Positions 49,100 to 58,324 of a stretch of 64,000 nt of DNA are shown here, in pieces (the first letter of the stretch is position 1; each line of letters starts with the position of its first letter). The notes under the pieces were generated by a model. The model made no database searches and was not told the origin of the DNA. It was given only the letters and a program-made list of their open reading frames with translations. The translations under genes were made by a program, and so were the position numbers. The stretch is from Pseudomonas sp. BGI-2 (GTDB taxonomy: Bacteria; Pseudomonadota; Gammaproteobacteria; Pseudomonadales; Pseudomonadaceae), in NCBI RefSeq assembly GCF_004310295.1, contig NZ_SISB01000018.1:1-64000 (forward strand). Reading direction: 5' to 3'.

Positions 49100-49855
49100 A
49101 TGAATCTGCCTCCCCGTCAGCAGCAAATCCTCGAACTGGTCCGCGAACGCGGCTATGTCAGCATCGAGGAAATGGCTACGCTGTTCGTCGTTACACCGCA
49201 GACCATCCGCCGCGATATCAATCAGCTCGCGGAAGCCAATTTGTTGCGTCGCTACCACGGCGGCGCAGCCTACGATTCCAGCGTCGAAAACACCGCCTAC
49301 GCCATGCGTGCCGACCAGATGCGCGATGAAAAACAGCGTATCGGCGAAGCCATTGCCGCGCAGATCCCCGATCACGCCTCGCTGTTCATCAATATCGGTA
49401 CCACCACCGAATCGATTGCCCGGGCGTTGCTCAATCACAATCACCTGAAAATCATCACCAACAACCTCCACGTGGCCTCGATGCTCAGCGCCAAGGACGA
49501 CTTCGACGTTCTGCTGACTGGCGGCAATGTGCGGCGCGACGGCGGTGTGGTCGGTCAGGCGAGTGTCGACTTCATTAACCAGTTCAAGGTCGACTTTGCC
49601 CTGGTCGGCATCAGCGGTATCGATGAAGACGGCAGCCTGCTGGACTTCGATTACCAGGAAGTGCGGGTGTCCCAGGCGATCATCGCCAATGCCCGGCAAG
49701 TGATTCTGGCGGCTGACTCCAGCAAATTCGGGCGCAACGCCATGATTCGTTTGGGGCCGATCAGTCTGATTGATTGCCTGGTCACCGATCAGCAGCCTGT
49801 GCCTGCCTTGGCGCAGTTGTTGAGTCAGCACAAGATTCGGCTGGAGGTTGTTTAA
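49100..49855 (+). CDS. glpR: DeoR-family repressor of the glycerol regulon
   Basis: Repressor released by glycerol 3-phosphate. 251 residues, with an N-terminal DeoR helix-turn-helix ([35 protein letters not shown]) and a sugar-phosphate binding domain ([21 protein letters not shown]). ATG 49100 has AAGGAAG 6 bases upstream. It lies between glpK and glpD. Its stop codon is inside a perfect 16-base hairpin. Confidence 0.94.
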   Translation: MNLPPRQQQILELVRERGYVSIEEMATLFVVTPQTIRRDINQLAEANLLRRYHGGAAYDSSVENTAYAMRADQMRDEKQRIGEAIAAQIPDHASLFINIGTTTESIARALLNHNHLKIITNNLHVASMLSAKDDFDVLLTGGNVRRDGGVVGQASVDFINQFKVDFALVGISGIDEDGSLLDFDYQEVRVSQAIIANARQVILAADSSKFGRNAMIRLGPISLIDCLVTDQQPVPALAQLLSQHKIRLEVV

Positions 49856-49879
49856 CCGCGAAGGCGGTTAAACAACCTC
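49844..49879 (+). terminator. Perfect hairpin overlapping the glpR stop codon
   Basis: GAGGTTGTTTAACCGC and GCGGTTAAACAACCTC form a 16-base perfect stem with a GAAG loop. The left arm contains the last glpR codons and its TAA. No T-run follows. It can act as a transcript end stabiliser or weak terminator; it directly abuts a REP pair. Confidence 0.6.
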
Positions 49880-49947
49880 GTAGGAGCCAGGCTTGCCGGC
49901 GAAGGCGGCCTTGAGTACGCCTTCGCCGGCAAGCCTGGCTCCTACAA
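49879..49947. repeat. REP inverted pair
   Basis: GTAGGAGCCAGGCTTGCCGG and its reverse complement form a tight pair between glpR and glpD. Confidence 0.88.
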
Positions 49948-49980
49948 CAGCACGCGCCACCTCCCCTCCTCTCCACGTTC

Positions 49981-50094
49981 AATGTTCGTAAATTTTCCTT
50001 TAACCGCCCTTCGATCAGTATTTTCAATCGAAGTTGACTGGATGTGGGCGGTTTAATGGGCTACTATTTTCGCAAATGAACATTAATGTTCGTA
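49981..50094. promoter_or_regulatory. Candidate GlpR operator region of glpD
   Basis: AATGTTCGTA occurs twice (49981-49990 and 50085-50094). Each is an exact match to the E. coli GlpR half-site WATKYTCGWW. The second copy is part of the perfect palindrome GAACATTAATGTTC (50078-50091). This lies 38-150 bases before glpD. Confidence 0.5.
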
Positions 50095-50131
50095 TTCCAA
50101 TACAGAAAATCAAAAGAGCCGAGGCCAGCCG

Positions 50132-51670
50132 ATGCCCACTTCTACCTTGCCTACGCCCCCTCTCGCAGAGGTCTACGACATCGCCGTCATCGGTGGCGGG
50201 ATCAATGGCGTGGGGATCGCAGCGGATGCCGCCGGCCGCGGCCTTTCGGTGTTCCTTTGCGAAAAGGATGACCTGGCCAGCCACACTTCGTCAGCCAGCA
50301 GCAAGCTGATCCACGGTGGCCTGCGCTACCTCGAACATTACGAATTCCGCCTCGTACGCGAAGCCCTCGCCGAACGCGAAGTGTTGCTGGCCAAGGCGCC
50401 GCACATCGTCAAGCAAATGCGCTTCGTGTTGCCGCACCGTCCGCACCTGCGTCCAGCGTGGATGATTCGCGCCGGCCTGTTCCTGTATGACAACCTCGGC
50501 AAGCGGGAAAAACTCGAAGGTTCGAGAAGCCTGAAGTTCGGTCCGGACAGCCCGCTGAAAAGCGAAATCACCAAAGGCTTCGAATACTCCGATTGCTGGG
50601 TCGACGACGCGCGCCTGGTGGTGCTGAACGCCATGGCCGCCCGCGAGAAAGGCGCCCACGTCCACACCCAGACCCGTTGCGTCAGCGCCCGTCGCACCAA
50701 GGGCCTGTGGCATCTGCACCTGGAACGCGCCGATGGCAGCCTGTTTTCGATTCGCGCCAAGGCTCTGGTGAACGCTGCCGGCCCGTGGGTCGCCAAGTTC
50801 ATTCGTGACGACCTGAAGATGGAATCGCCGTACGGCATTCGCCTGATCCAGGGCAGCCACCTGATCGTGCCGAAACTGTATGAAGGCGAACACGCGCACA
50901 TTCTGCAAAACGAAGATCAGCGCATCGTGTTCACCATTCCGTACCTGAACCACTTCACCCTGATCGGCACCACCGACCGTGAATACACCGGCGACCCGGC
51001 CAAAGTGGCGATTACCGAAGGCGAAACCGATTACCTGCTCAAAGTGGTCAACGCCCACTTCAAGAAGCAGATCAGCCGCGACGATATCCTGCACAGCTAT
51101 TCCGGTGTTCGTCCGCTGTGCAACGACGAATCCGACAACCCGTCGGCCGTCACCCGCGACTACACCCTGGCGCTCTCGGGCACTGGCGAAGAAGCGCCGT
51201 TGCTGTCGGTGTTCGGCGGCAAGCTGACCACCTACCGCAAACTGGCCGAGTCGGCGCTGGCACAACTGGCGCCGTACTTCACGCACATCAAGCCAACCTG
51301 GACCGCTAGCGCGACATTGCCGGGCGGTGAAGACATGACCACCCCGCAGGCGTTGAGCTCGCTGATTCGCGACAAGTTCGACTGGGTCCCGACTGAAATT
51401 TCTCGCCGCTGGGCAACCACTTATGGCAGCCGCACCTGGCGCATGCTGGAAGGCGTGCAGAACCTCAGCGACCTGGGCGAACACATCGGCGGCGGTCTCT
51501 ATACCCGCGAAGTCGATTACCTGTGCAGCGAAGAGTGGGCGACCACCGCCCATGACATTCTGTGGCGTCGCAGCAAGCTGGGCTTGTTCACCACCCCCGC
51601 CGAACAGCAGAAACTGGCGGATTACCTGAGCAAGGTCGAGCAGAACCGCAGCAAGATCGAAGCGGCCTGA
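50132..51670 (+). CDS. glpD: Aerobic glycerol-3-phosphate dehydrogenase
   Basis: Membrane-associated flavoenzyme oxidising glycerol 3-phosphate to dihydroxyacetone phosphate and passing electrons to quinone. 512 residues, with the FAD dinucleotide motif VIGGGINGVGIAADAAGRG (near 19-37), SSKLIHGGLRYLE and TGEEAPLLSVFGGKLTTYRKLAE. Last gene of the glp cluster, with its own upstream operators and terminator. Confidence 0.96.
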   Translation: MPTSTLPTPPLAEVYDIAVIGGGINGVGIAADAAGRGLSVFLCEKDDLASHTSSASSKLIHGGLRYLEHYEFRLVREALAEREVLLAKAPHIVKQMRFVLPHRPHLRPAWMIRAGLFLYDNLGKREKLEGSRSLKFGPDSPLKSEITKGFEYSDCWVDDARLVVLNAMAAREKGAHVHTQTRCVSARRTKGLWHLHLERADGSLFSIRAKALVNAAGPWVAKFIRDDLKMESPYGIRLIQGSHLIVPKLYEGEHAHILQNEDQRIVFTIPYLNHFTLIGTTDREYTGDPAKVAITEGETDYLLKVVNAHFKKQISRDDILHSYSGVRPLCNDESDNPSAVTRDYTLALSGTGEEAPLLSVFGGKLTTYRKLAESALAQLAPYFTHIKPTWTASATLPGGEDMTTPQALSSLIRDKFDWVPTEISRRWATTYGSRTWRMLEGVQNLSDLGEHIGGGLYTREVDYLCSEEWATTAHDILWRRSKLGLFTTPAEQQKLADYLSKVEQNRSKIEAA

Positions 51671-51687
51671 TCGCCTATTCGTTTAAA

Positions 51688-51726
51688 CGAAAGCCCCTGA
51701 ATCTCACGATTCAGGGGCTTTTTTAC
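51688..51726. terminator. glpD terminator (bidirectional)
   Basis: AAGCCCCTGAAT and ATTCAGGGGCTT form a strong stem with a T-run, shared with the convergent LysR-type gene. Confidence 0.9.
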
Positions 51727-51732
51727 AGGTAT

Positions 51733-52635
51733 TTACTGCGCCAGATGCAGCAGCAGGAAATCAATGAACGCCCTCGATTTGTGGGGCAGATGCGGGCTGT
51801 TGGGGAACACCACGTTGACGGACTGCGAGGGCAGCGAATAGTCGGGCAACAGGCGGATCAGCCGCTCGCTGGCGATGTCGTCCTTGACCACCCACGCGGG
51901 CAGCACCGAAACGCCCAGCGACGACAACGTCATGGAGCGGATGGCCGTGGAAGAGTTGGATTCATACTGATTGATCCCGTTGATCTCGACAGTCCCCAAT
52001 TGTGGATGGCGCAACGTCCACTGGGTCGGTGCCTGCAAGTTGCTGTTGGCAATCCACGGCAGCGAATTCAGGTCTTGAGGGTTTTGCACCGGGTGACGCG
52101 CAAGAAACGTCTCGGTAGCCACCAGGACAATTTCATAATCCGCCAGTTTACGGCTCTTGAATGCCGAGTCCGCCAAGTTGCCTAAACGGATAACCAGGTC
52201 TAACTTTTCCGCCACCAGGTCATTGAGTGACGAGTTAAAGTTATAACAGAGTTTTATCTCCGGGTAGCGCTCTATGAATTGTGGTATCAACGGCAGAATA
52301 TAAGCCTCACCGTATTCACTGGTGGAACTGAAGCGCAACTTTCCGGAGACTCGGTTATGCCCTTTTAATACATTATCAAAGGCGTTATCGATATCCGCGA
52401 CAATGCCTTTGAACTCTTCATAAAAGTCCTGACCGATTTCGGTGAGGGATATATTTCGGGTATTTCTAATCAACAGCGTCGCCGACAGCACGTCCTCCAG
52501 CGCCTTGACATGCAGGCTGGCCATGGCTTTGCTGATGCTCAGGTAATTGGCCGCCTTGGTGTAAGAACCAAAATCAACCACAGCCAGAAATGTCTGGACC
52601 CGATTAAGATGAGTGTGCATAGCAATATGGCTCAC
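51733..52635 (-). CDS. LysR-type transcriptional regulator
   Basis: A 300-residue LysR regulator with an N-terminal winged helix (LNRVQTFLAVVDFGSYTKAANYL, then SISKAMASLHVKALEDVL) and a substrate-binding domain. The start is GTG 52635 or ATG 52620; the ATG gives the more typical N-terminus but has a poor ribosome site. Divergent from an MFS exporter gene across 90 bases, the usual layout for a LysR regulator controlling its neighbour. The inducer is unknown. Confidence 0.85.
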   Translation of the reverse strand: MSHIAMHTHLNRVQTFLAVVDFGSYTKAANYLSISKAMASLHVKALEDVLSATLLIRNTRNISLTEIGQDFYEEFKGIVADIDNAFDNVLKGHNRVSGKLRFSSTSEYGEAYILPLIPQFIERYPEIKLCYNFNSSLNDLVAEKLDLVIRLGNLADSAFKSRKLADYEIVLVATETFLARHPVQNPQDLNSLPWIANSNLQAPTQWTLRHPQLGTVEINGINQYESNSSTAIRSMTLSSLGVSVLPAWVVKDDIASERLIRLLPDYSLPSQSVNVVFPNSPHLPHKSRAFIDFLLLHLAQ

Positions 52636-52725
52636 TGTTAAATCCTGTCAAACATTGTTTCAAGGATAGTCGTATCGACAGTTCAAGTCCACCGCCCCTA
52701 TGCTTTGCGGCAAAGGGGAAACACC

Positions 52726-54093
52726 ATGACTTATCGCTACAAAGTTGCACTGATATTTCTGATCGGATTTTTTATAGACTGCATTAACATCTTTATGTCA
52801 GCGGTCGCATTACCGAGTATATCGGCGGCGCTGCACGTTAGTACTTCAGACGTTGCCTGGGTGGCTAATGCTTATATTCTGGGGCTGACGCTGATCATTC
52901 CGGTCAGCACCTGGCTGGCCGGTCGTTTTGGCAGCCGGGAAATCCTCACCGCCTCGATGCTCGTGTTCACAGGTTCCGTGTGGATGTGCGGGCTGGCCAA
53001 CAGTTTCAACGAGCTGGTGATCTGGCGCTTCGTCCAGGGGATTGGCGGTGGCCTGTTGATTCCAGTCGGCCAGGCGCTGACGTTCAACCTGTTCAAGGGT
53101 GAGCAGCGGGCGAAAATATCCACATTGGTCATGGCCGTTGCCCTTATAGCCCCCGCTATTTCACCGACCATCGGCGGTGTCATCGTCGACAGCAGCTCCT
53201 GGCGCTGGGTGTTCTACAGCAACATCCCGTTCTCGCTGATCGCGGCGTTGCTGTCCTGGTTCTGGATCAACGAAGCGCGGCCGACGAGTTTGCCCCGGCC
53301 CGACATCAAAGGCTTGCTGCTGGTCAGCGCGGCACTCGGCAGCCTGCTGATGGGCATGTCGTTGTACGGCGGCGATGCTCCGGCATGGGTGGCCGCCCTC
53401 TTCGTCATGGCCGGCGTTGCTTTCGTCGTGCTGTACGGGCTGCATTACCGCACATGCAAAAACCCGATCATTGAACTGAGCCTGCTCAAAAGCAAAAAAC
53501 TCAGCACCTCGATCTTTATCTATTACGCGATCCCCGGTGTGTTCACGGGGGTCAACTTGATGAGCATCTTCTTCCTGCAAAACACCCTGCACTTCAGCGC
53601 CCGCCTGACAGGGATGTTCATGATCCTCTACGCCATCGGCGCGTTCATCGCGATGCTGATCTGTGGCCGGGTCTACAACCGGATGGGCGCAAAGCGCCTG
53701 TTTGCCCTCGGCATGCTGTTGCACAGTGCCGGCATCGCCACCCTGTTACTGGTGAACAATCCCTCAGACCTTCTGGTGATTGTCATCGCCTACAGCTTGA
53801 TGGGGATTGGCGGCGGCATGGGTGCCAACACAGCACAAACCACGTCGTTGATGGACTTCGAGGGCAGTGACACCCACAAGGCCAGTGTCATCTGGAACAT
53901 CAACCGACAGATGTCATTCAGCATCGGCGCCGCCCTCTTCCTGATGGTTTTCAACCTGCTCTTGAAGCATTTCGATACCACCCAGGCCTACCACGTGACG
54001 TTCGCCATCGCCGCGCTGGTGGGCCTGTTCCCACTCTTTCAACTGAGTCAGTGGAACACTCAAAAGGACTGTCATGCACAACAAAATAGTTGA
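52726..54093 (+). CDS. MFS drug-type exporter (DHA2 family)
   Basis: Proton-driven multidrug-type transporter, 455 residues, about fourteen hydrophobic helices. Motif A-like LAGRFGSREI and the motif C region (ISPTIGGVIVD, near 143) are visible, as is D-rich helix 1 (GFFIDCINIFMSAVALPSI). ATG 52726 has AAAGGGG 7 bases upstream. Substrate unknown. Its end overlaps the following NTF2-like gene by 20 bases. Confidence 0.86.
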   Translation: MTYRYKVALIFLIGFFIDCINIFMSAVALPSISAALHVSTSDVAWVANAYILGLTLIIPVSTWLAGRFGSREILTASMLVFTGSVWMCGLANSFNELVIWRFVQGIGGGLLIPVGQALTFNLFKGEQRAKISTLVMAVALIAPAISPTIGGVIVDSSSWRWVFYSNIPFSLIAALLSWFWINEARPTSLPRPDIKGLLLVSAALGSLLMGMSLYGGDAPAWVAALFVMAGVAFVVLYGLHYRTCKNPIIELSLLKSKKLSTSIFIYYAIPGVFTGVNLMSIFFLQNTLHFSARLTGMFMILYAIGAFIAMLICGRVYNRMGAKRLFALGMLLHSAGIATLLLVNNPSDLLVIVIAYSLMGIGGGMGANTAQTTSLMDFEGSDTHKASVIWNINRQMSFSIGAALFLMVFNLLLKHFDTTQAYHVTFAIAALVGLFPLFQLSQWNTQKDCHAQQNS

Positions 54094-54484
54094 ACAGGCG
54101 CACCACAGCATTCATCACGTGCACGAGCTGATCCACACCCTGTTCACCGACGCCAACGGTAAGGGGCAGGCTGTGCTCGAGCCGCTGATGTCGGCATTCG
54201 CCGAGCACTTCACCATGGTCACCACCTCGGCCGCCATCGTCAGCCGGGCGACGGTCGAACAGATGTTCAAGGGTGCAATCGGCGCCAAACCGGGCCTGGA
54301 AATCTTCATCAGCGACCTGCAGACGGTGTGGCAAGAAGGCGCCAGCGTGGCGATCCGCTACAAGGAAACCCATCGCCTCGACCAGCGCGAAAGCTCACGG
54401 ATTTCGGTGGCGATCATTGGCCTGCATCACCACAACGCCCAATGGATCTACCTGCATGAAACGCCGCTAAGCCAAGAAAGCTGA
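54074..54484 (+). CDS. NTF2/SnoaL-like small protein coupled to MFS gene
   Basis: A 136-residue protein with a His-rich N-terminus (EQAHHSIHHVHELIHTLF) and an NTF2-like/SnoaL fold pattern (EPLMSAFAEHFTMVTTS; GASVAIRYKETHR; HNAQWIYLHETPL). It starts inside the end of the exporter gene, so the two are coupled. Such domains often bind small hydrophobic ligands; a role with the exporter is inference. Confidence 0.65.
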   Translation: MHNKIVEQAHHSIHHVHELIHTLFTDANGKGQAVLEPLMSAFAEHFTMVTTSAAIVSRATVEQMFKGAIGAKPGLEIFISDLQTVWQEGASVAIRYKETHRLDQRESSRISVAIIGLHHHNAQWIYLHETPLSQES

Positions 54485-54555
54485 TTTTTGGGTGAACGAC
54501 ACAATCATTGTCGCTTCTATTACCTGATCAATAGCATTAGCGGCCCCGAACACCA

Positions 54556-54600
54556 TTCGGTTTTCCGAACGCGACCTGTCGGTCAATTCGGTTAACCGGA
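54556..54600. promoter_or_regulatory. Tandem AauR binding sites upstream of aatJ
   Basis: TTCGGTTTTCCGAA (54556-54569) is a perfect match to the AauR inverted repeat TTCGG-N4-CCGAA described for P. putida. A second copy, TTCGGTTAACCGGA (54587-54600), has one mismatch. Their centres are 31 bases apart, about three helical turns. They lie about 80-120 bases upstream of a sigma-54 promoter, the normal enhancer position. Confidence 0.8.
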
Positions 54601-54677
54601 TTAACCTTCGCCAGAAACTACCACCATAAATATTTAATACCCTTATAAATCAATAACTTGATCTATATCGCCTGGCC

Positions 54678-54693
54678 TGGCACGAGTCATGCT
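54678..54693 (+). promoter_or_regulatory. Sigma-54 promoter of aatJ
   Basis: TGGCACGAGTCATGCT matches the -24/-12 consensus TGGCACG-N4-TTGCT with one mismatch, with the invariant GG and GC at correct spacing. It lies 115 bases before the aatJ start, downstream of two AauR sites. Confidence 0.8.
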
Positions 54694-54808
54694 CTACACT
54701 CTTGGACGAATGTCTGATGCAACCACACTTCAGGAGCCGTCAGGCATTCGAAGCACAAAAGGGCCGATGAACTGGCTCCATAAAAAAAACAATGTCGAGG
54801 AAAATTTG

Positions 54809-55723
54809 ATGCGCATCGTTCCCCATATCCTGGGCGCAGCCATTGCTGCCGCTCTGATTAGCACTCCAGTTTTCGCTGCCGAGCTCACCGGCACACTGAA
54901 GAAGATCAAAGAGTCCGGCACCATCACCCTCGGGCATCGTGACGCTTCCATTCCGTTTTCCTATATCGCGGACGCTTCCGGCAAACCGGTTGGCTACTCC
55001 CACGATATCCAGCTGAAAATCGTCGAAGCCATCAAGAAAGACCTGGACATGCCGAACCTCCAGGTCAAATACAACCTCGTAACCTCGCAAACCCGTATCC
55101 CGCTGGTGCAAAACGGCACCGTGGACGTCGAGTGCGGCTCCACCACCAACAACGTGGAACGTCAGCAGCAAGTTGACTTCTCCGTCGGCATCTTCGAAAT
55201 CGGTACGCGTCTTCTCTCCAAGAAAGACTCAACGTACAAGAATTTCGACGACCTGAAAGGCAAGAACGTCGTGACCACCGCGGGTACCACGTCCGAGCGC
55301 ATCCTCAAGTCGATGAACGCCGACAAGCAGATGGGCATGAACGTCATCTCCGCCAAAGACCACGGCGAATCCTTCCAGATGCTGGAATCGGGCCGTGCCG
55401 TCGCATTCATGATGGACGACGCGCTGCTGGCCGGTGAAGCGGCCAAAGCCAAGAAGGCGAGTGACTGGGAAGTGACCGGTGACCCGCAGTCCTACGAAAT
55501 CTATGGCTGCATGGTTCGCAAGGGCGACGCACCGTTCAAGAAAGCCGTGGACGACGCGATTGTTGCGACCTACAAGTCGGGCGAGATCAACGAAATCTAC
55601 AAAAAATGGTTCATGTCGCCAATCCCGCCAAAAAACCTGAACCTGAACTTCCCGATGAGCGACGAGCTCAAGGCCCTGATCGCCAATCCGACCGATAAAG
55701 CGGCTGACGACAAGAAATCCTGA
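54809..55723 (+). CDS. aatJ: Glutamate/aspartate ABC transporter binding protein
   Basis: Periplasmic receptor for acidic amino acids. 304 residues, with a signal peptide cut after PVFAAE (about residue 24) and a family 3 solute-binding fold (SGTITLGHRDASIPFSY; VECGSTTNNVERQQQVDFS; GKNVVTTAGTTSER). ATG 54809 has GAGGAAAATTTG upstream; the frame extends 40 codons further but passes over the sigma-54 promoter. First gene of aatJQMP. Confidence 0.93.
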   Translation: MRIVPHILGAAIAAALISTPVFAAELTGTLKKIKESGTITLGHRDASIPFSYIADASGKPVGYSHDIQLKIVEAIKKDLDMPNLQVKYNLVTSQTRIPLVQNGTVDVECGSTTNNVERQQQVDFSVGIFEIGTRLLSKKDSTYKNFDDLKGKNVVTTAGTTSERILKSMNADKQMGMNVISAKDHGESFQMLESGRAVAFMMDDALLAGEAAKAKKASDWEVTGDPQSYEIYGCMVRKGDAPFKKAVDDAIVATYKSGEINEIYKKWFMSPIPPKNLNLNFPMSDELKALIANPTDKAADDKKS

Positions 55724-55740
55724 TTTCTGACTAACCTTAT

Positions 55741-55770
55741 CTCCTGAAAGGGCCGCTGCCCTTTCAGGAG
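55741..55770 (+). other. Perfect intercistronic hairpin between aatJ and aatQ
   Basis: CTCCTGAAAGGGC and GCCCTTTCAGGAG form a 13-base stem with a 4-base loop and no T-run. It lies 18 bases after aatJ and 147 before aatQ. In transporter operons such hairpins often stabilise the binding-protein message so that it outnumbers the permease. Confidence 0.7.
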
Positions 55771-55916
55771 GTAGTCACTCCCTGCTGGCATTTTTGGAAA
55801 CACTCGAACCGGTGGCTGTCGAGCCGCTCGTGTGTGCCTGATCAACAAGATCAGGGCGGGAACGGAGCTTCCCCAGGCGGGCACTTGTACATCGATCGAT
55901 CTGAGGGGAGACCCTA

Positions 55917-56663
55917 ATGAATTACAACTGGGACTGGGGCGTGTTCTTCAAGTCCACCGGCGTGGGCAGCGAGATTTATCTCGACTGGTACCTCACCGGT
56001 TTGGGCTGGACCATCGCCATCGCCATCGTGGCCTGGATCATCGCGCTGACGCTGGGCTCGATCCTGGGCGTCATGCGCACCGTGCCGAATCGCATCGTAT
56101 CGGGCATCGCGACCTGCTACGTCGAACTCTTCCGTAATGTGCCGCTGCTGGTTCAGCTGTTCATCTGGTACTTCCTGGTACCCGATCTGCTGCCACAAAA
56201 CCTGCAGGACTGGTACAAACAGGACCTGAACCCGACCACCTCGGCGTTCCTCAGCGTTGTTGTCTGCCTGGGCCTGTTCACCACCGCCCGCGTTTGCGAA
56301 CAAGTGCGCACCGGCATTCAGGCGCTGCCCAAAGGCCAGGAAGCTGCCGCTCGCGCCATGGGCTTCAAGCTGCCACAGATCTACTGGAACGTGCTGCTGC
56401 CCCAGGCCTACCGGATCATCATTCCGCCGCTCACCTCGGAATTCTTGAACGTGTTCAAGAACACCTCCGTCGCCTCGCTGATCGGCCTGATGGAATTGCT
56501 CGCACAGACCAAACAGACCGCCGAGTTTTCCGCGAACCTGTTCGAAGCTTTCACCCTGGCGACGCTGATCTACTTCACCCTGAACATGAGCCTGATGCTG
56601 CTGATGCGTGGGGTCGAGAAGAAAGTCGCCGTACCGGGCCTGATCTCCGTAGGGGGTAAATGA
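55917..56663 (+). CDS. aatQ: Acidic amino acid ABC permease subunit
   Basis: Inner-membrane permease, 248 residues, five or so helices, with the EAA loop EAAARAMGFKLPQIYWNVLLP (near 144). GAGGGGAG precedes the ATG. Its end overlaps aatM by 4 bases. Homologue of GltJ/AatQ. Confidence 0.93.
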   Translation: MNYNWDWGVFFKSTGVGSEIYLDWYLTGLGWTIAIAIVAWIIALTLGSILGVMRTVPNRIVSGIATCYVELFRNVPLLVQLFIWYFLVPDLLPQNLQDWYKQDLNPTTSAFLSVVVCLGLFTTARVCEQVRTGIQALPKGQEAAARAMGFKLPQIYWNVLLPQAYRIIIPPLTSEFLNVFKNTSVASLIGLMELLAQTKQTAEFSANLFEAFTLATLIYFTLNMSLMLLMRGVEKKVAVPGLISVGGK

Positions 56664-57334
56664 TGGAATTCGACTTCTCGGGCATCATCCCGTCCCTGCC
56701 GGGTTTGTGGAACGGCATGGTCATGACCCTGCAATTGATGGCGCTGGGCGTCGTCGGCGGGATCATCCTCGGCACCCTCCTGGCGCTGATGCGCCTGTCC
56801 CACAGCAAGCTGCTGTCGAACATCGCCGGTGCCTACGTCAACTACTTCCGTTCAATCCCGTTGCTGCTGGTCATCACCTGGTTCTACCTGGCGGTGCCGT
56901 TCGTGCTGCGCTGGATCACCGGCGAAGACACCCCGATCGGCGCGTTCGCCTCCTGCATCGTGGCCTTCATGATGTTCGAAGCGGCGTACTTCTGCGAAAT
57001 CGTCCGGGCCGGTGTGCAGTCGATCCCCAAGGGTCAGATGGGTGCCGCGCAAGCGCTGGGCATGAGCTATGGCCAGATGATGCGTTTGATCATCCTGCCG
57101 CAAGCGTTCCGCAAGATGACCCCGCTGTTGCTGCAACAGAGCATCATCCTGTTTCAGGACACTTCGCTGGTCTACGCGGTCGGCCTGGTGGACTTCCTCA
57201 ATGCCTCGCGTGCCAGTGGCGACATCATCGGTCGCTCCAATGAGTTCCTGATCTTCGCAGGTCTCGTGTACTTCACAATCAGCTTTGCCGCCTCGCTGCT
57301 GGTCAAGCGTCTGCAAAAAAGGTTTGCCGTATGA
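56660..57334 (+). CDS. aatM: Acidic amino acid ABC permease subunit
   Basis: Second permease, 224 residues, with the HisM/GltK-type domain and the EAA-type loop [21 protein letters not shown] (near 130). ATGA overlaps at both ends show translational coupling with aatQ and aatP. Confidence 0.93.
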   Translation: MMEFDFSGIIPSLPGLWNGMVMTLQLMALGVVGGIILGTLLALMRLSHSKLLSNIAGAYVNYFRSIPLLLVITWFYLAVPFVLRWITGEDTPIGAFASCIVAFMMFEAAYFCEIVRAGVQSIPKGQMGAAQALGMSYGQMMRLIILPQAFRKMTPLLLQQSIILFQDTSLVYAVGLVDFLNASRASGDIIGRSNEFLIFAGLVYFTISFAASLLVKRLQKRFAV

Positions 57335-58065
57335 TCTCTATCAAGAATGTCAACAAGTGGTATGGCGACTTCCAGGTACTGACTGACTGCAGCACCGAGG
57401 TCAAAAAAGGCGAAGTGATCGTGGTGTGCGGGCCGTCCGGCTCCGGCAAATCCACCCTGATCAAATGCGTCAACGCACTGGAACCGTTCCAGAAAGGCGA
57501 CGTGGTGGTCGATGGCACGTCCATCGCCGACCCGAAGACCAACCTGCCGAAACTGCGCTCGCGCGTCGGCATGGTGTTCCAGCATTTCGAACTGTTCCCG
57601 CACCTGACCATCACCGAAAACCTGACCATCGCGCAGATCAAGGTGTTGGGCCGCAGCAAGGAAGAAGCCACCAAGAAAGGCCTGCAACTGCTTGAGCGCG
57701 TCGGCCTGTCGGCTCACGCCCACAAGCACCCGGGCCAGCTCTCCGGTGGCCAGCAACAGCGTGTGGCAATTGCCCGTGCGCTGGCGATGGACCCGATCGT
57801 CATGTTGTTCGACGAACCGACCTCGGCGCTGGACCCTGAAATGGTCAACGAAGTGCTCGACGTGATGGTGCAACTGGCCCACGAAGGCATGACCATGATG
57901 TGCGTGACCCACGAAATGGGCTTTGCCCGCAAAGTGGCGGACCGTGTGATCTTCATGGACCAGGGCAAGATCATCGAAGACTGCAAGAAAGAAGAGTTCT
58001 TCGGCGACATCACCCACCGCGCCGAGCGTACACAGCATTTCCTTAACAAGATTCTGCAGCACTAA
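57331..58065 (+). CDS. aatP: Acidic amino acid ABC transporter ATPase
   Basis: ATPase of the GlnQ/GltL family, 244 residues, with Walker [10 protein letters not shown] (near 34-42), Q-loop [10 protein letters not shown], signature [10 protein letters not shown], Walker [16 protein letters not shown] and switch His (VTHEMGFA). Last gene of aatJQMP. The sensor-regulator pair for this operon follows directly. Confidence 0.94.
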   Translation: MISIKNVNKWYGDFQVLTDCSTEVKKGEVIVVCGPSGSGKSTLIKCVNALEPFQKGDVVVDGTSIADPKTNLPKLRSRVGMVFQHFELFPHLTITENLTIAQIKVLGRSKEEATKKGLQLLERVGLSAHAHKHPGQLSGGQQQRVAIARALAMDPIVMLFDEPTSALDPEMVNEVLDVMVQLAHEGMTMMCVTHEMGFARKVADRVIFMDQGKIIEDCKKEEFFGDITHRAERTQHFLNKILQH

Positions 58066-58084
58066 GAAAAACACCGCTCCCCAA

Positions 58085-58260
58085 ATGTGGGAGCGGGCTT
58101 TTGTGGTGAGGTGGTTTTGTGGCGAGGGGATTTATCCCCGTTCGGCTGCGCAGCAGTCGTCAACCCATCGCATGCGGTTTAACTATGAAATGCTGGGGCC
58201 GCTTCGCAGCCCAACGGGGATAAATCCCCTCGCCACAGAAACCCACTCACCGCCCTAGCC
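58085..58260. repeat. Two repeat families between aatP and aauS
   Basis: A half REP (ATGTGGGAGCGGGCTT, near 58085) is followed by an inverted pair of the GTGGCGAGGGGATTTATCCC family: left arm near 58118-58145, right arm near 58207-58240. This is the same family as in the apbC-metG gap. Confidence 0.8.
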
Positions 58261-58324
58261 AGCTCCCACAAGGGGCCGGCGGCGATATGGAGATTTGTGT
58301 TGTGGTTGACCCAAGGCATCTGTG

